Shown here in pieces: positions 8,516 through 17,551 of a stretch of 64,000 nucleotides of DNA. Each line of letters opens with the position of its first letter. Within the stretch, counting starts at the first letter, position 1. The notes beneath the pieces were generated by a model that had not been told where the DNA came from, ran no database searches, and was given only the letters and a program-made list of their open reading frames with translations. Origin of the DNA: Agrobacterium fabrum str. C58 (GTDB lineage: Bacteria; Pseudomonadota; Alphaproteobacteria; Rhizobiales; Rhizobiaceae); contig NC_003062.2 in assembly GCF_000092025.1 (NCBI RefSeq), forward strand, positions 742,001 to 806,000, in the 5' to 3' direction. Position numbers and translations under genes: made by a program.

Positions 8516-9616
8516 TCAGCAGATATCCGTCGCCGAAATCTGGATGCCGAACCCTTCAAGCCCGACATAATGGCGTTCGCGGGTTGTCAGCAGCTTGATG
8601 GAGCTGATGCCGAGGTCTTTGAGAATTTGTGCGCCAAGGCCGATTTCCAGCCATTCATTCTCGCGAGAGCGGGCCTGCGCATGCGCTTCATCGGGATCAC
8701 GCGCCTTGCGGCGTCCGGCGACCTGGCCGACGCCGACGGAGCCCTCGCGCAGATAGACGATGACGCCGCGGCCTTCTTCAGCGATCTTCTGCATGTAATG
8801 CCGCACTGGCTGACGGTCGCCGAATACGTCGTCGGCGACATTTTCCGTATGCAGGCGAACGGGAATGTCGACGCCGTCCCTGATGTCGCCGAAAATCACC
8901 GCCATATGCTGCATCGGGTCCCAGGGCAGGGAATAGGTCTGCGCCATGGCCGGCCCGAAGGGCGTCTCGATGGTGAAGGAGGATTCCATCTCCACCAGTG
9001 TTTCCTTGCGCTGGCGATAGGCGATGAGGTCGGCAACCGACACATGTTTCATGCCGTGTTTGTCGGCGAAATCCAGAACCTGCGGGCCGCGCATCACGCT
9101 GCCATCATCATTCACAAGCTCGCTGATGACACCGATGGGCGGCAGGCCGGCGAGCCGGCAGAGATCGACGGCCGCTTCGGTGTGGCCGGAACGCATCAAC
9201 ACGCCGCCTTCGCGGGAAATCAGCGGGAAAATATGGCCCGGCCGGGTGAAGTCGGAAGCGCCGACATTGGGATTGGCAAGATTGCGCACCGTTAGGGTGC
9301 GGTCATCGGCGGAAATGCCGGTCGTTGTGCCGTGCTTGAAATCGACGCTGACGGTGAAGGCCGTCGTGTGGGCGCTGTCGTTTTCCGCCACCATGGCGTT
9401 GAGGTTCAGACGCTTCGCTTCTTCGCGCGGCATCGGCGCGCAGACGATGCCGGATGTATGGCGCACGATCAGCGCCATTTTTTCCGGCGTGCAGTGAACC
9501 GCCGAAATGATCAGATCGCCTTCGTTCTCGCGGTCGTCATCATCGGTCACGACAACGATTTCGCCGGCTTCGAATGCGCGGATGGCGTCGACAACGCGTT
9601 TCTGGTCATAGGCCAT
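8516..9616 (-). CDS. ribB: 3,4-dihydroxy-2-butanone-4-phosphate synthase with degenerate GTP cyclohydrolase II domain
   Basis: Residues 1-205 are a complete RibB, which converts ribulose 5-phosphate to the four-carbon riboflavin precursor. It has the acidic motif DDDDRENEGD near residue 24, HTTAFTVSVDF, GISADDR and RPGHIFPL. Residues 210-366 align with RibA (TPFGPAMAQTY, then IAEEGRG), but the zinc-binding cysteines of RibA (SEC...RCDCG) are replaced by TENVADDVFGDR, and the RQEGRNIG catalytic loop is REGSVGVG. The second domain is therefore probably inactive as a cyclohydrolase. The gene lies 12 bp after aroC in the same direction. Confidence 0.95.
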   Translation of the reverse strand: MAYDQKRVVDAIRAFEAGEIVVVTDDDDRENEGDLIISAVHCTPEKMALIVRHTSGIVCAPMPREEAKRLNLNAMVAENDSAHTTAFTVSVDFKHGTTTGISADDRTLTVRNLANPNVGASDFTRPGHIFPLISREGGVLMRSGHTEAAVDLCRLAGLPPIGVISELVNDDGSVMRGPQVLDFADKHGMKHVSVADLIAYRQRKETLVEMESSFTIETPFGPAMAQTYSLPWDPMQHMAVIFGDIRDGVDIPVRLHTENVADDVFGDRQPVRHYMQKIAEEGRGVIVYLREGSVGVGQVAGRRKARDPDEAHAQARSRENEWLEIGLGAQILKDLGISSIKLLTTRERHYVGLEGFGIQISATDIC

Positions 9617-9628
9617 GGCGATATCCCC

Positions 9629-10726
9629 TTATTTCAGTCGGCCGGTCTGGCCGCGGTCTCTCAGGTAATGGTCGGCAACGGTGCAGGCGATCATCGCTTC
9701 ACCGATCGGAACGGCGCGGATGCCGACGCAGGGGTCGTGGCGGCCCTTGGTGCGCACATCGACATTGTTGCCATCGGTATCGATGGACAGGCGCTCCGTC
9801 AGGATGGAGGAGGTGGGCTTGATGGCGAAGCGGGCGATAACAGGCTCACCGGTCGCGATGCCGCCCAGAATGCCGCCGGCATGGTTGGAGAGGAAAATCG
9901 GCTTGCCGTCATTGCCCATGCGCATCTGGTCGGCATTTTCCTCGCCGGAAAGCTCGGCCGAGGCAAAACCTTCGCCGATCTCCACGCCCTTGACGGCGTT
10001 GATCGACATCAGGCTGGAGGCGATATCCTGATCGAGCTTGGCATAGATCGGCGCGCCGATGCCGGCCGGAACCCCTTCCGCCACCACTTCGACCACCGCG
10101 CCGATGGAGGAGCCGGACTTGCGGATACCATCGAGATACTCTTCCCAGACGGGCACCATCTCGGGATCAGGGCAGAAGAACGGGTTCTGGTCGACCTGAT
10201 CCCAATCCCAATTGTCGCGGTTGATCTTGTGTTTGCCGATCTGCACCAGCGCGCCACGCACATTGAGGCTTGGCACCACCTTGCGGGCGATTGCGCCGGC
10301 GGCGACACGCGCCGCCGTCTCGCGCGCAGAAGAACGCCCGCCGCCGCGATAATCGCGAATGCCATATTTCAGGTCATAGGTGAAATCCGCATGGCCCGGG
10401 CGGAAACGCCTGGCAATCTCACCGTAATCCTTGGAGCGCTGGTCGGTATTTTCGATCAGCATGGAAATCGGCGTGCCTGTCGTCGTCATCGTCTCGCCGT
10501 CCTCGTCCAGCATCACGCCGGACAGAACCTTCACGATGTCATCCTCGCGGCGCTGGGTCACGAAGCGGCTCTGGCCGGGCTTGCGCTTGTCCATCCAGTG
10601 CTGCACCTCGGCAAGGGTAAAGCGGATGCCGGGCGGGCAACCATCCACCACACAGCCAAGTGACGGCCCGTGGCTTTCACCCCAGGTAGTAACGCGAAAA
10701 AGATGACCGAAACTGTTATGCGACAT
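9629..10726 (-). CDS. aroC: Chorismate synthase
   Basis: Produces chorismate from 5-enolpyruvylshikimate 3-phosphate, using reduced FMN. Length 365 residues from [20 protein letters not shown], the canonical AroC N-terminus. Further signatures: [43 protein letters not shown] and [19 protein letters not shown] possible upstream ATG three codons earlier is less likely. It precedes ribB by 12 bp, so the two are almost certainly cotranscribed; AroC needs reduced FMN and RibB feeds flavin synthesis. Confidence 0.97.
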   Translation of the reverse strand: MSHNSFGHLFRVTTWGESHGPSLGCVVDGCPPGIRFTLAEVQHWMDKRKPGQSRFVTQRREDDIVKVLSGVMLDEDGETMTTTGTPISMLIENTDQRSKDYGEIARRFRPGHADFTYDLKYGIRDYRGGGRSSARETAARVAAGAIARKVVPSLNVRGALVQIGKHKINRDNWDWDQVDQNPFFCPDPEMVPVWEEYLDGIRKSGSSIGAVVEVVAEGVPAGIGAPIYAKLDQDIASSLMSINAVKGVEIGEGFASAELSGEENADQMRMGNDGKPIFLSNHAGGILGGIATGEPVIARFAIKPTSSILTERLSIDTDGNNVDVRTKGRHDPCVGIRAVPIGEAMIACTVADHYLRDRGQTGRLK

Positions 10727-11163
10727 AGTTCTCAAGACCGGAAACAGGGCGCCTGTGGACGGCGCCGTTTAAAACAAGCGGATTTGTCTTAGTGGAAAAT
10801 CTGGGCAAGGCAAAAGCCTTTCTTTCATCGCAAACGGGATAAGAAGGTGACGTACCGTTCACGACTTGGGAAACGACGAAAAACGACAGTCTCAGACATG
10901 GGCGGTGGAAAGCGATTCGACGGTGTCGACGGATTTTCCGAGGTGACGAAATTGTAAAAGAGCCGAGGTTTTCCACCTTAAACCCGAGTTTTCCAATATT
11001 GCCGGAAAATGCGGTGTAAAAATCACTAACGGCTTGAACAGGATTTGAAATCCGTTCATCAATTGGGCCGAAAATGTCATGGTTGCGGGCAATTTCCGCC
11101 ACATTCGAAAGGCAATTCTTCATGCATGTAAGGTTTTCACGCAAATTCACGAAAGCTAGATCG
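10727..11163. other. 437-bp divergent intergenic region without a recognisable gene
   Basis: Holds the divergent promoters of aroC (minus) and the DUF1344 gene (plus). Open frames are present here but have no recognisable family features. No FMN riboswitch consensus (AGGGCGGGG...CCCACCGGCGGT) is visible upstream of aroC-ribB. A CGACGGTGTCGACGG stretch near 10919 is self-similar but short. Confidence 0.5.
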
Positions 11164-11424
11164 ATGCGTATGATGATTGCCGCCCTTCTGGCCACCGCCA
11201 ACCTCCTGATGCCCATCAACAGCTTCGCCCAGAGCGTCGACGTGGAAGGCACGATCAGCAAGATCGATGCGAATGGGCTGAGCATTACGCTCAATGACGG
11301 CAAGACCTATCGCGTACCGGAAGAGTTCAATTTCGAAGGTCTGAAAGCGGGCGTGAAAGTCGTGGTTTTCTACACGGAAGTGGATGGGAAACGCGTGGTC
11401 GACGATCTCCAGGTCGTTGAGTAA
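11164..11424 (+). CDS. DUF1344 domain-containing exported protein
   Basis: A small secreted protein of 86 residues: signal peptide MRMMIAALLATANLLMPINS, ending FAQ, then a single beta-rich DUF1344 domain (VEGTISKIDANGLSITLNDG, then YRVPEEFNF, then KVVVFYTEVDGKRVVDDLQV). The family is widespread in Rhizobiales and has no assigned function; the fold looks OB-like. An in-frame ATG at 11122 would give a longer N-terminus with basic residues and has GAAAGG upstream, so the start is uncertain. Confidence 0.8.
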   Translation: MRMMIAALLATANLLMPINSFAQSVDVEGTISKIDANGLSITLNDGKTYRVPEEFNFEGLKAGVKVVVFYTEVDGKRVVDDLQVVE

Positions 11425-11486
11425 GCTGCGCCCTCTTACTCAGTCATGACGTTAAAACGCCGTTGAGAAACGAGCGATATCATCCG

Positions 11487-11513
11487 TTTCTTCTCCCCGC
11501 CGGGGAGAAGAAA
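11487..11513. repeat. Short GC-rich palindromic repeat
   Basis: A 27-bp palindrome built on CTTCTCCCCGCCGGGGAGAAG flanked by TTT/AAA, the same family as 8421-8446 and 26336-26460. It sits in a 163-bp gap between convergent genes, where it could terminate both. Confidence 0.7.
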
Positions 11514-11587
11514 GAAGCGGCGGCGTTCAGCCAAATAAAAGCGTCTCAGGGATGATAATGCCGAGGGTTATGCTTCTTGAGCCCTCA

Positions 11588-12178
11588 CTAAATCCATTCC
11601 GCACTGTTTCGGTCCATCTCGACCTTCAAAATCCGGTCCTGCGGAATTTGCGTCCTCGACGCCTCGTCCTTATCCATGCCTGAAACAAGCCGGAAGATCG
11701 AGCGGATGACGCCGCCATGGCAGACGCATATCGTCGGCACCTCCACGGAGGAAAGCCATGCGCCGATGCGCCAGGAGAGGATTTCATAGCTTTCAGCATC
11801 CTGGCCGGGGGGAATGAAATCCCATTTATTGGCCTTGCGCGCCTTCACCCGGTCGGGGAATTCCTTCTTGAGGTCGGGCAGGGTCTGCCCCTCCCAGTCG
11901 CCGAAGGAGACTTCGATCAAACGGTCGTCGGTGCGGTAGGCGAGAGGGTCAAGACCCATCGCGCCGCGCATCAGTTCCATGGTCTCGCGCGTGCGCCCGA
12001 GCGGGCTTGCCACATAATCGAAATCCGTGGCCCGTTCACCCAAAAGGCGGGCGAGAATCCTGCCATTGCCGACCGCCTGCTGGCGGCCGAAATCATTGAG
12101 CGGAATGTCTTTCTGGCCCTGAAGCCGGCGTATCGCATTCCAGTCCGTTTGTCCGTGTCGGATCACATAGACGAGCAA
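11588..12178 (-). CDS. Histidine phosphatase family protein
   Basis: A phosphoglycerate mutase-like phosphatase of 196 residues. The phosphorylated histidine is in the N-terminal VIRHGQTDWN. Other active-site parts: SPLGRTRETMEL, EVSFGDWEGQT and the second histidine in VCHGGVIRSIFRL. The family includes broad-specificity phosphatases and alpha-ribazole phosphatase; no cobalamin genes are nearby, so a specific substrate is not assigned. It lies 30 bp downstream of fabI in the same direction and is probably cotranscribed. Confidence 0.92.
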   Translation of the reverse strand: MLVYVIRHGQTDWNAIRRLQGQKDIPLNDFGRQQAVGNGRILARLLGERATDFDYVASPLGRTRETMELMRGAMGLDPLAYRTDDRLIEVSFGDWEGQTLPDLKKEFPDRVKARKANKWDFIPPGQDAESYEILSWRIGAWLSSVEVPTICVCHGGVIRSIFRLVSGMDKDEASRTQIPQDRILKVEMDRNSAEWI

Positions 12179-12208
12179 GGCGATACCCCGTTTTCAAACG
12201 TCGCAGGC

Positions 12209-13027
12209 TTAGTCCTTAACGACCGAAATGTCAGGCGCATCCACTGCCTTCATGCCGATGGTGTGATAGCCGGAATCGACATGGTGGATTTCACCGGTCA
12301 CGGCCGTCGAAAGGTCGGACAACAGGTAGAGCGCCGACTTGCCGACTTCCTCGATGGTAACGGTGCGCTTCAGCGGCGCATTATATTCGTTCCACTTCAG
12401 AATGTAACGGAAATCGCCGATGCCGGAAGCCGCAAGCGTCTTGATCGGGCCGGCGGAAACGGCGTTGACGCGGATGCCGCGATTACCGAGGTCGACGGCG
12501 AGATAACGCACGCTGGCTTCAAGAGCGGCCTTGGCCACGCCCATCACGTTGTAATTCGGCATGACCTTTTCGGCGCCGTAATAGGTAAGCGTGATGATCG
12601 AACCGCCGTCATTCATGATGGGCTCTGCGCGCTTTGCAACGGCGGCCAGCGAGAACACGGAAATATCCATGGTGCGGTTGAAGTTGTCGCGGCTGGTATC
12701 GAGATAACGGCCGGTCAGCTCGTCTTTGTCGGAGAACGCAATGGCGTGCACGACGAAGTCGATCTTGCCCCAATGCTGTTCCAGCGAGGCAAAAACGGAG
12801 TCGATCGTCTCGAGATCGGTCACGTCGCAATGGCCGGCCATGAAAGCGCCGAGTTCCTGCGCGAGAGGCTCGACGCGCTTCTTCAATGCGTCACCCTGCC
12901 AGGTGAGTGCGAGTTCCGCACCTGCATCCGCGCAGGCCTTTGCAATGCCCCAAGCGATTGAACGGTTATTGGCGACGCCCATGATGAGGCCGCGTTTGCC
13001 AGCCATGAGGCCGGATGCCTGAGCCAT
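12209..13027 (-). CDS. fabI: Enoyl-[acyl-carrier-protein] reductase (NADH) FabI
   Basis: The last reductive step of type II fatty-acid elongation. Length 272 residues, SDR fold. The glycine-rich segment GLIMGVANNRSIAWGIAKAC binds NADH, and the FabI-type catalytic pair Tyr-x6-Lys appears as YNVMGVAK. The FabI signatures ALTWQGDALKKRVEPLA and GIRVNAVSAGPIKTLAASGI are also visible. ATG start at 13027 with a clear upstream gap. Rhizobiaceae often carry two FabI paralogues; only one is here. Downstream partner: histidine phosphatase. Confidence 0.96.
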   Translation of the reverse strand: MAQASGLMAGKRGLIMGVANNRSIAWGIAKACADAGAELALTWQGDALKKRVEPLAQELGAFMAGHCDVTDLETIDSVFASLEQHWGKIDFVVHAIAFSDKDELTGRYLDTSRDNFNRTMDISVFSLAAVAKRAEPIMNDGGSIITLTYYGAEKVMPNYNVMGVAKAALEASVRYLAVDLGNRGIRVNAVSAGPIKTLAASGIGDFRYILKWNEYNAPLKRTVTIEEVGKSALYLLSDLSTAVTGEIHHVDSGYHTIGMKAVDAPDISVVKD

Positions 13028-13158
13028 TTTGTGCTCCCTAATACTTTTGATCGGTCCTGCCTATGGCATAGGCTGCAATCCTGTTCAAGATTGCCAAAGA
13101 TCATCAACTGTTAGGGAGCGTAACAAAGGGTGCTTTGTCCCGGCTATTCGCAAAACTT

Positions 13159-14274
13159 TCACAAATACAGGCCTTCGCGCATGTGACGCATCAGGTCGGT
13201 TACCTTCTCGTCCGGCTTTTCGAGCAGGACGATGCGCAATTCTATGACCAGATCGCCCGAACCGCCCTTGCCATCGGCAAGGCCTTTGCCGGCAAGCCTC
13301 AGCACGCGGTCCGAGCCGGACCATGCCGGAATGGTGATATTTTCTTCGCCGAGCGGTGTCGCGACTTTCGCTTCGCAGCCGAGAACCGCGTCGCTGAGCG
13401 AGATCGGCAAGGTCGTATGGATGTCGAAGCCACGCAGGGAAAAGGCGTCATCCCGGGCGGCCAGCAATGTCACGGCAAGATCGCCGCGCGCCAGGTTGGG
13501 AAGCTTCAGTCCCTGTCCCTTCAGCCGCACGATATGCCCATCCGCCATGCCGGCCTCGAGCTGGAAGCGGATTTCGCGTTCGTCGGCAAGCTGCAGGGTG
13601 ACCCACTTGTGTTCCAGAAGATCGGCGACCGTAACGGTGGCTTCCGCCGTGATATCGGGCACCTTTTCCGCGGCCGGCTGCGCGGGGCGGAAACGGCGCA
13701 CGAGGGCGTTGAAGAGATTGACGGCCAGTGAGGCGGGCGCGGTCCTGTCATCGCCGGCGGCAGACTGGGCAGTGTCACCGGCGGCGGGTATGTCGCCTTT
13801 CGCGGCACTTGCCGCAGCCTTCGCCGCTTCCGCAGCCTGCTGCACCTTAGGGTCGTTCTGGGCGTCCGCCCCAAAGATCCGCTCGACGATATCTTCGGCG
13901 GTTTCCGGCTTGGCGTCGGTTTTCTGGCCGGTCTGCGCCCGGTTGCGGGCATCCGCGCGGGCCAGTTCTTCCATCAGCTTTTCGGCGGCCTTGGCGCGCT
14001 CTGCCGCTTCACGCGCGGCTTCCCGCTGCTGCATGATGGTTTCGCCGCGCTTTTTCTTCTCAGCCGCCTGTCGGGCCTGATCGTAGAGATCGCGCTTTTT
14101 CGAATCTTTCAGAAGATCGTAGGCCTGTCCGATCTCGGCGAATCGCGCCGAAGCATCGGGATCGTCGCGATTGGCGTCCGGATGGACGGTTTTCGCCTTC
14201 GTGCGCCAGGCGGCCTTGATGTCCTCGTGACGGGCGTCACGTTTCACACCGAGGATAGAATAAGGATCGCGCAT
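13159..14274 (-). CDS. DnaJ C-terminal domain (CbpA-like) co-chaperone
   Basis: A type-II J-protein of 371 residues. It has an N-terminal J domain (MRDPYSILGVKRDARHEDIK, HPD in VHPDANRD, FAEIGQAYDLLKD) and a charged Ala/Glu-rich linker of about 130 residues. The C-terminal region has DnaJ-C beta domains (ADLLEHKWVTLQLADE, LKGQGLKLPNLARGDLAVTL, LRLAGKGLADGKGGSGDLVI). The Cys-rich zinc finger of true DnaJ is absent. It should stimulate DnaK ATPase. Start taken at ATG 14274; a GTG at 14283 is the alternative. Confidence 0.9.
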   Translation of the reverse strand: MRDPYSILGVKRDARHEDIKAAWRTKAKTVHPDANRDDPDASARFAEIGQAYDLLKDSKKRDLYDQARQAAEKKKRGETIMQQREAAREAAERAKAAEKLMEELARADARNRAQTGQKTDAKPETAEDIVERIFGADAQNDPKVQQAAEAAKAAASAAKGDIPAAGDTAQSAAGDDRTAPASLAVNLFNALVRRFRPAQPAAEKVPDITAEATVTVADLLEHKWVTLQLADEREIRFQLEAGMADGHIVRLKGQGLKLPNLARGDLAVTLLAARDDAFSLRGFDIHTTLPISLSDAVLGCEAKVATPLGEENITIPAWSGSDRVLRLAGKGLADGKGGSGDLVIELRIVLLEKPDEKVTDLMRHMREGLYL

Positions 14275-14483
14275 GCGAAACACCAGTTACGTTGGCTCAG
14301 TCTGCCGCCGCTCATGGCGCAATCCTGAAACTAACCCCTCCGAAAAGGGATGCCTGCGATCATTCGCCTGCACGCCCTCGGTTTAATCAACGCCGACTGT
14401 TGCAATAAGTTGCTAATCACTCCTTTACGGAAGGAGTGTGCCGGGGCAGGGCCGGTTTTATTCCATATGGAAGGGTAAACAGA

Positions 14484-14933
14484 TTATTTCTGCTCGAAGC
14501 GGGTCATCAACCATTCGCCGGTTTCCGATAGGCAGGCCTGTCCGGAATAAGCTGCCACGCCCTCGAAGGAGTGGCGTGTCGTCTTGAAATTGCGGCAGAC
14601 GAAACCGCTGGATTTGTCTTCATGAATAGTGGTGACGACGCCGGCGCTGCCGGTGGCGGCATTGGCCCAGGGCAGCGGCTGGTCGGCAAGCTTGGCAAGA
14701 TCGGCCGATGTGACCGCGTTGCGGATGGTCACGTCGTCGGTCTGGACACTGCCATTCTGCTGGTTGGGAACGGAGGCGGTGGAAAGCGAGCGGTCGACCT
14801 TGTCGCCGCCGAACAGGTCAAGGCTGACGCAACCGCTCAGCACCACAAGCATCGACACGACGGCGGAAACTTCCGCTACCGACGAAAGGAGGCTCTTTGT
14901 TCGACTGTTCGACTTTGCTATGACGGTCACCAT
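14484..14933 (-). CDS. RT0821/Lpp0805 family surface lipoprotein
   Basis: A 149-residue putative outer-membrane lipoprotein. An N-terminal basic region and hydrophobic stretch lead to the lipobox LSGC at about residue 35, followed by a low-complexity spacer and the conserved C-terminal domain ([49 protein letters not shown]). This matches the RT0821/Lpp0805 family of rickettsial and rhizobial surface proteins; function unknown. It is divergent from pdxH with a 56-bp spacer. Confidence 0.87.
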   Translation of the reverse strand: MVTVIAKSNSRTKSLLSSVAEVSAVVSMLVVLSGCVSLDLFGGDKVDRSLSTASVPNQQNGSVQTDDVTIRNAVTSADLAKLADQPLPWANAATGSAGVVTTIHEDKSSGFVCRNFKTTRHSFEGVAAYSGQACLSETGEWLMTRFEQK

Positions 14934-14989
14934 CTATCGCCAGAGATCATCTCTGGGGTCCAAATCAGCTCGGGAGCATTTTAGTCAAT

Positions 14990-15610
14990 ATGTCGGAAAC
15001 GGGGTTAACATCCAGTGACTTCACGGAAGAAAATGAACCTTTTGCGCTTTTTGCCGAATGGCTGAAGGATGCGACGGCTTCTGAAATCAACGATCCGAAC
15101 GCGGTGGCGCTCGCGACCGTGGACGAAAATGGCCTGCCGAATGTGCGCATGGTGCTGCTGAAAGGTGTCGATGACCGCGGCTTTGTTTTCTACACGAATT
15201 TCGAAAGCCAGAAGGGCCAAGAGATTCTCGGCCAGAAAAAAGCGGCCATGTGTTTCCACTGGAAAAGCCTTCGCCGGCAGGTGCGTCTGCGCGGTGAGGT
15301 GGAGATCGTGAGCGACGAGGAGGCGGATGCCTATTACGCCTCGCGCCCGCGCGGCAGCCGCATAGGCGCCTGGGCTTCCAAACAGTCGCGGCCGCTGGAA
15401 GGCCGTTTCGCGCTGGAAAAAGCGGTGGCCGAATATACCGCCAGATATGCGATCGGCGAAATTCCGCGCCCGTCCCATTGGTCCGGTTTCCGCATCCGCC
15501 CCGTCAGCATCGAATTCTGGCACGACCGCAAGTTTCGCCTGCACGACCGCATCGAATTCCGTCGCGAGACGCCCGACGGTGCCTGGTCCAAGGTCCGCAT
15601 GTATCCCTGA
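14990..15610 (+). CDS. pdxH: Pyridoxamine 5'-phosphate oxidase
   Basis: The FMN enzyme that oxidises pyridoxamine or pyridoxine 5'-phosphate to PLP. Length 206 residues. It has the PdxH core: [52 protein letters not shown], then [16 protein letters not shown] and the C-terminal [17 protein letters not shown] with LHDR, which bind substrate and FMN. ATG start at 14990. A rho-independent-like hairpin follows at 15621. Confidence 0.97.
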   Translation: MSETGLTSSDFTEENEPFALFAEWLKDATASEINDPNAVALATVDENGLPNVRMVLLKGVDDRGFVFYTNFESQKGQEILGQKKAAMCFHWKSLRRQVRLRGEVEIVSDEEADAYYASRPRGSRIGAWASKQSRPLEGRFALEKAVAEYTARYAIGEIPRPSHWSGFRIRPVSIEFWHDRKFRLHDRIEFRRETPDGAWSKVRMYP

Positions 15611-15620
15611 ACGCCATCAG

Positions 15621-15645
15621 GGCAGGCCATCGCGGCCTGCCTATT
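15621..15645. terminator. Hairpin after pdxH (convergent with TauE/SafE gene)
   Basis: GGCAGGCC / GGCCTGCC stem of 8 bp with a 5-base loop, followed by TATTT on the plus strand. It overlaps the stop codon of the convergent permease gene. Confidence 0.6.
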
Positions 15646-16420
15646 TCAGCAGCGAATCAAACAGCGGCAGGCCGATCACCGCGGAAATGGCGATCAGACC
15701 GTAGCAGATGCGCCGGAACGCCGCTTCATCGGCAAGCCCATGCAATCGCGCGCCGGCATAAAGGCCCACCGCATAAAAGGGCAGGGCCAGCAGGAAAAAC
15801 ACGAAGACATCGACGGTGAACAGGCCACTGACAAAATAGCTGGCGATGGAGAAGACTGTCGAAACCGCGAAATAAAGAATGACATTGGCGCGCACAAAAG
15901 CGCCTTTCAGCGCACCACCCAGCCAATAGGCGACAACCGGCGGGCCGCCCAGCTGCGCGGCCCCCGAAAACAGCCCGGCCAGAAGCCCGGTGAAGAGGGT
16001 GAGCGGCGTTTTCGGCCGGCCGCTGTAACGCCAGCCGGACACCAGAAACACCAGCAGCACCACGACCACGCCGGAGATGAGCCAGCGCAGAGTCAGCGGA
16101 TCACCCTTTGAAAGCAGTAGGGTTCCAATGGGCACGCCGACAAAAGCGCCGGCGGCCATGATGAAAACCTCGCGCCGGTCCGCCATGCGAAAGGCGGGCG
16201 GGATCATGCCGAGCGTCAGGACGCCGTCAACCACCAGCAGCACCGCCGAGGCGATGCGCGGGCCGACAATGGCGCTCGCAAGCGGAATGAAGATGAGCGC
16301 CGCACCAAAACCGGAAAAACCGCGGGCAAGGCCGGCAAGGCACGCGGCCCCGGCAAACATGGCAAGCAGCATGGGACTATGCGCGGTGATGAGCGACGAC
16401 AGGAAGTCGAGATGGGACAT
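15641..16420 (-). CDS. TauE/SafE family sulfite exporter-like permease
   Basis: An inner-membrane protein of 259 residues with about eight hydrophobic helices, matching the TauE/SafE (DUF81) family. Typical glycine-rich repeats are GLARGFSGFGAALIFIPLAS near the N-terminus and GLLAGLFSGAAQLGGPPVVA in the second half. Family members export sulfite, sulfoacetate or other organosulfur anions; the substrate here is unknown. An in-frame GTG four codons upstream (16432) is another possible start; neither has a strong ribosome-binding site. Confidence 0.88.
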   Translation of the reverse strand: MSHLDFLSSLITAHSPMLLAMFAGAACLAGLARGFSGFGAALIFIPLASAIVGPRIASAVLLVVDGVLTLGMIPPAFRMADRREVFIMAAGAFVGVPIGTLLLSKGDPLTLRWLISGVVVVLLVFLVSGWRYSGRPKTPLTLFTGLLAGLFSGAAQLGGPPVVAYWLGGALKGAFVRANVILYFAVSTVFSIASYFVSGLFTVDVFVFFLLALPFYAVGLYAGARLHGLADEAAFRRICYGLIAISAVIGLPLFDSLLK

Positions 16421-16573
16421 GGGTGATGGCACGTTTGTTCGAATATCTTTTCCCTATCTCGCTTGCGGGCGCATGTCGCGGAAATTTCGGTTCGTGGCTG
16501 CGTGACGCCTGACAGGTCGACGCGGTCAGAGAATCATGATTAGAGTTGTAGGGCAGGAACAAAGGATGAACAA

Positions 16574-16882
16574 ATGTTTGCTGACATGATGCCTCGGTTT
16601 GAAGAGGCCTCGCAAAAATATGCCGCTGAAAACGGAATATTCCGCGACCCGGACTGGTACATGCTGAAGCTTCAAGAAGAAGTTGGCGAGGTGACACAGG
16701 CCTGGAACCGGCTGACGGGACGGGGGCGCATAAAGGGTAGGAGCAAAGAAGAGATGAAGCGGGATCTCGCCGACGAAACCGCCGATCTCCTCGGCCATGT
16801 GCTGTTACTGGCCCATTATAACGGTCTCGATATTGAAGGAGCGATCGAGCGCAAGTGGCGCTTTGCGCCGTCAAAACCGTGA
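16574..16882 (+). CDS. MazG-like nucleotide pyrophosphohydrolase
   Basis: A 102-residue all-alpha NTP-PPase superfamily protein. The Mg-binding acidic motifs are visible as LQEEVGEV at about residues 34-41 and DLADETADLLGH at about 65-76. Such small MazG-like proteins hydrolyse non-canonical or excess nucleoside triphosphates. The substrate cannot be stated. It begins with ATG at 16574 and its 3' end overlaps the convergent HAD gene by 12 bp. Confidence 0.85.
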   Translation: MFADMMPRFEEASQKYAAENGIFRDPDWYMLKLQEEVGEVTQAWNRLTGRGRIKGRSKEEMKRDLADETADLLGHVLLLAHYNGLDIEGAIERKWRFAPSKP

Positions 16883-17545
16883 AGGCTCCAGCTTTTCCAA
16901 CATGGCCGCCACGTCGTGAAGGTCGCTTGCGACGGCAACGCACTTTTTCCGCATTTCCTCGGTCGGCGGTGCGACATCGGGCACCATGATCGTCATCATG
17001 CCCGCCGATGTCGCGGAGCGGACGCCGGAATAGGAATCCTCGAGCGCAAGGCAACGGCCCGGATCGAGCCTTAGCCGTCGTGCGGCGGTGAGATAGGGCA
17101 TGGGCGCAGGCTTCGGCTCGGTATAATCGCCACGCGCGACGATGGTGTCGAAACGTCTGAGAAGATCGTAAGGGCCGAGATGGCGCGTCACCGAATCGTG
17201 CCGCGACGAGGTGGCGATGGCGCGGCGGATATCGAGCCGGTCGAGAAGATCGAGGATTTCGACGACGCCGGGTTTCAGCGCTACGCCGTCCGCCATCATC
17301 AGGCCGAGATGCCGGAGCCAGGCGTCACGGAAGGTCGCCATCGGAAAATCCGCGCCATAATCGGCAAAGATGGTGCCGGTGATGACATCCCACGGGCTGC
17401 CGCAAACCTTCTGATAGGTCTCGACCTTCATGCCATGGCCGCCTTCCTCAGAGGCCGCCAGAAACGAATCGCGATAGAGCGTCTCGCTTTCGATCAGCAA
17501 TCCGTCCATGTCGAAGACCACGGCATGCGGCAGAAAAGGCAGCAT
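16871..17545 (-). CDS. HAD-superfamily phosphatase (beta-phosphoglucomutase/CbbY-like)
   Basis: A 224-residue subfamily IA HAD hydrolase. Motif I is VVFDMDGLLIESE with both catalytic aspartates, motif II is AIATSSR, motif III is the lysine in EPKPAPMPYLTAA, and motif IV is LALEDSYSGVRSA. The DGLLIESE form and helical cap resemble phosphatases and mutases acting on sugar phosphates. The substrate is not determinable. It lies 6 bp downstream of a VOC gene and probably shares its transcript. Confidence 0.9.
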   Translation of the reverse strand: MLPFLPHAVVFDMDGLLIESETLYRDSFLAASEEGGHGMKVETYQKVCGSPWDVITGTIFADYGADFPMATFRDAWLRHLGLMMADGVALKPGVVEILDLLDRLDIRRAIATSSRHDSVTRHLGPYDLLRRFDTIVARGDYTEPKPAPMPYLTAARRLRLDPGRCLALEDSYSGVRSATSAGMMTIMVPDVAPPTEEMRKKCVAVASDLHDVAAMLEKLEPSRF

Positions 17546-17551
17546 GGTCGC

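Noticed and set aside
9332..10663. A 443-codon open frame antisense to aroC
   Set aside because: Overlaps the clear aroC coding sequence completely and has no family-like motif.
10727..10860. Possible FMN riboswitch before aroC-ribB
   Set aside because: The conserved AGGGCGGGG and CCCACCGGCGGT blocks are not present.
10716..11303. A 195-codon minus-strand frame across the aroC / DUF1344 spacer
   Set aside because: It overlaps both neighbouring genes, lacks a ribosome-binding site and recognisable family features; treated as non-coding.
13232..14080. A Ser/Ala/Arg-rich frame antisense to the DnaJ-like gene
   Set aside because: Shadow of a well-supported J-domain protein.
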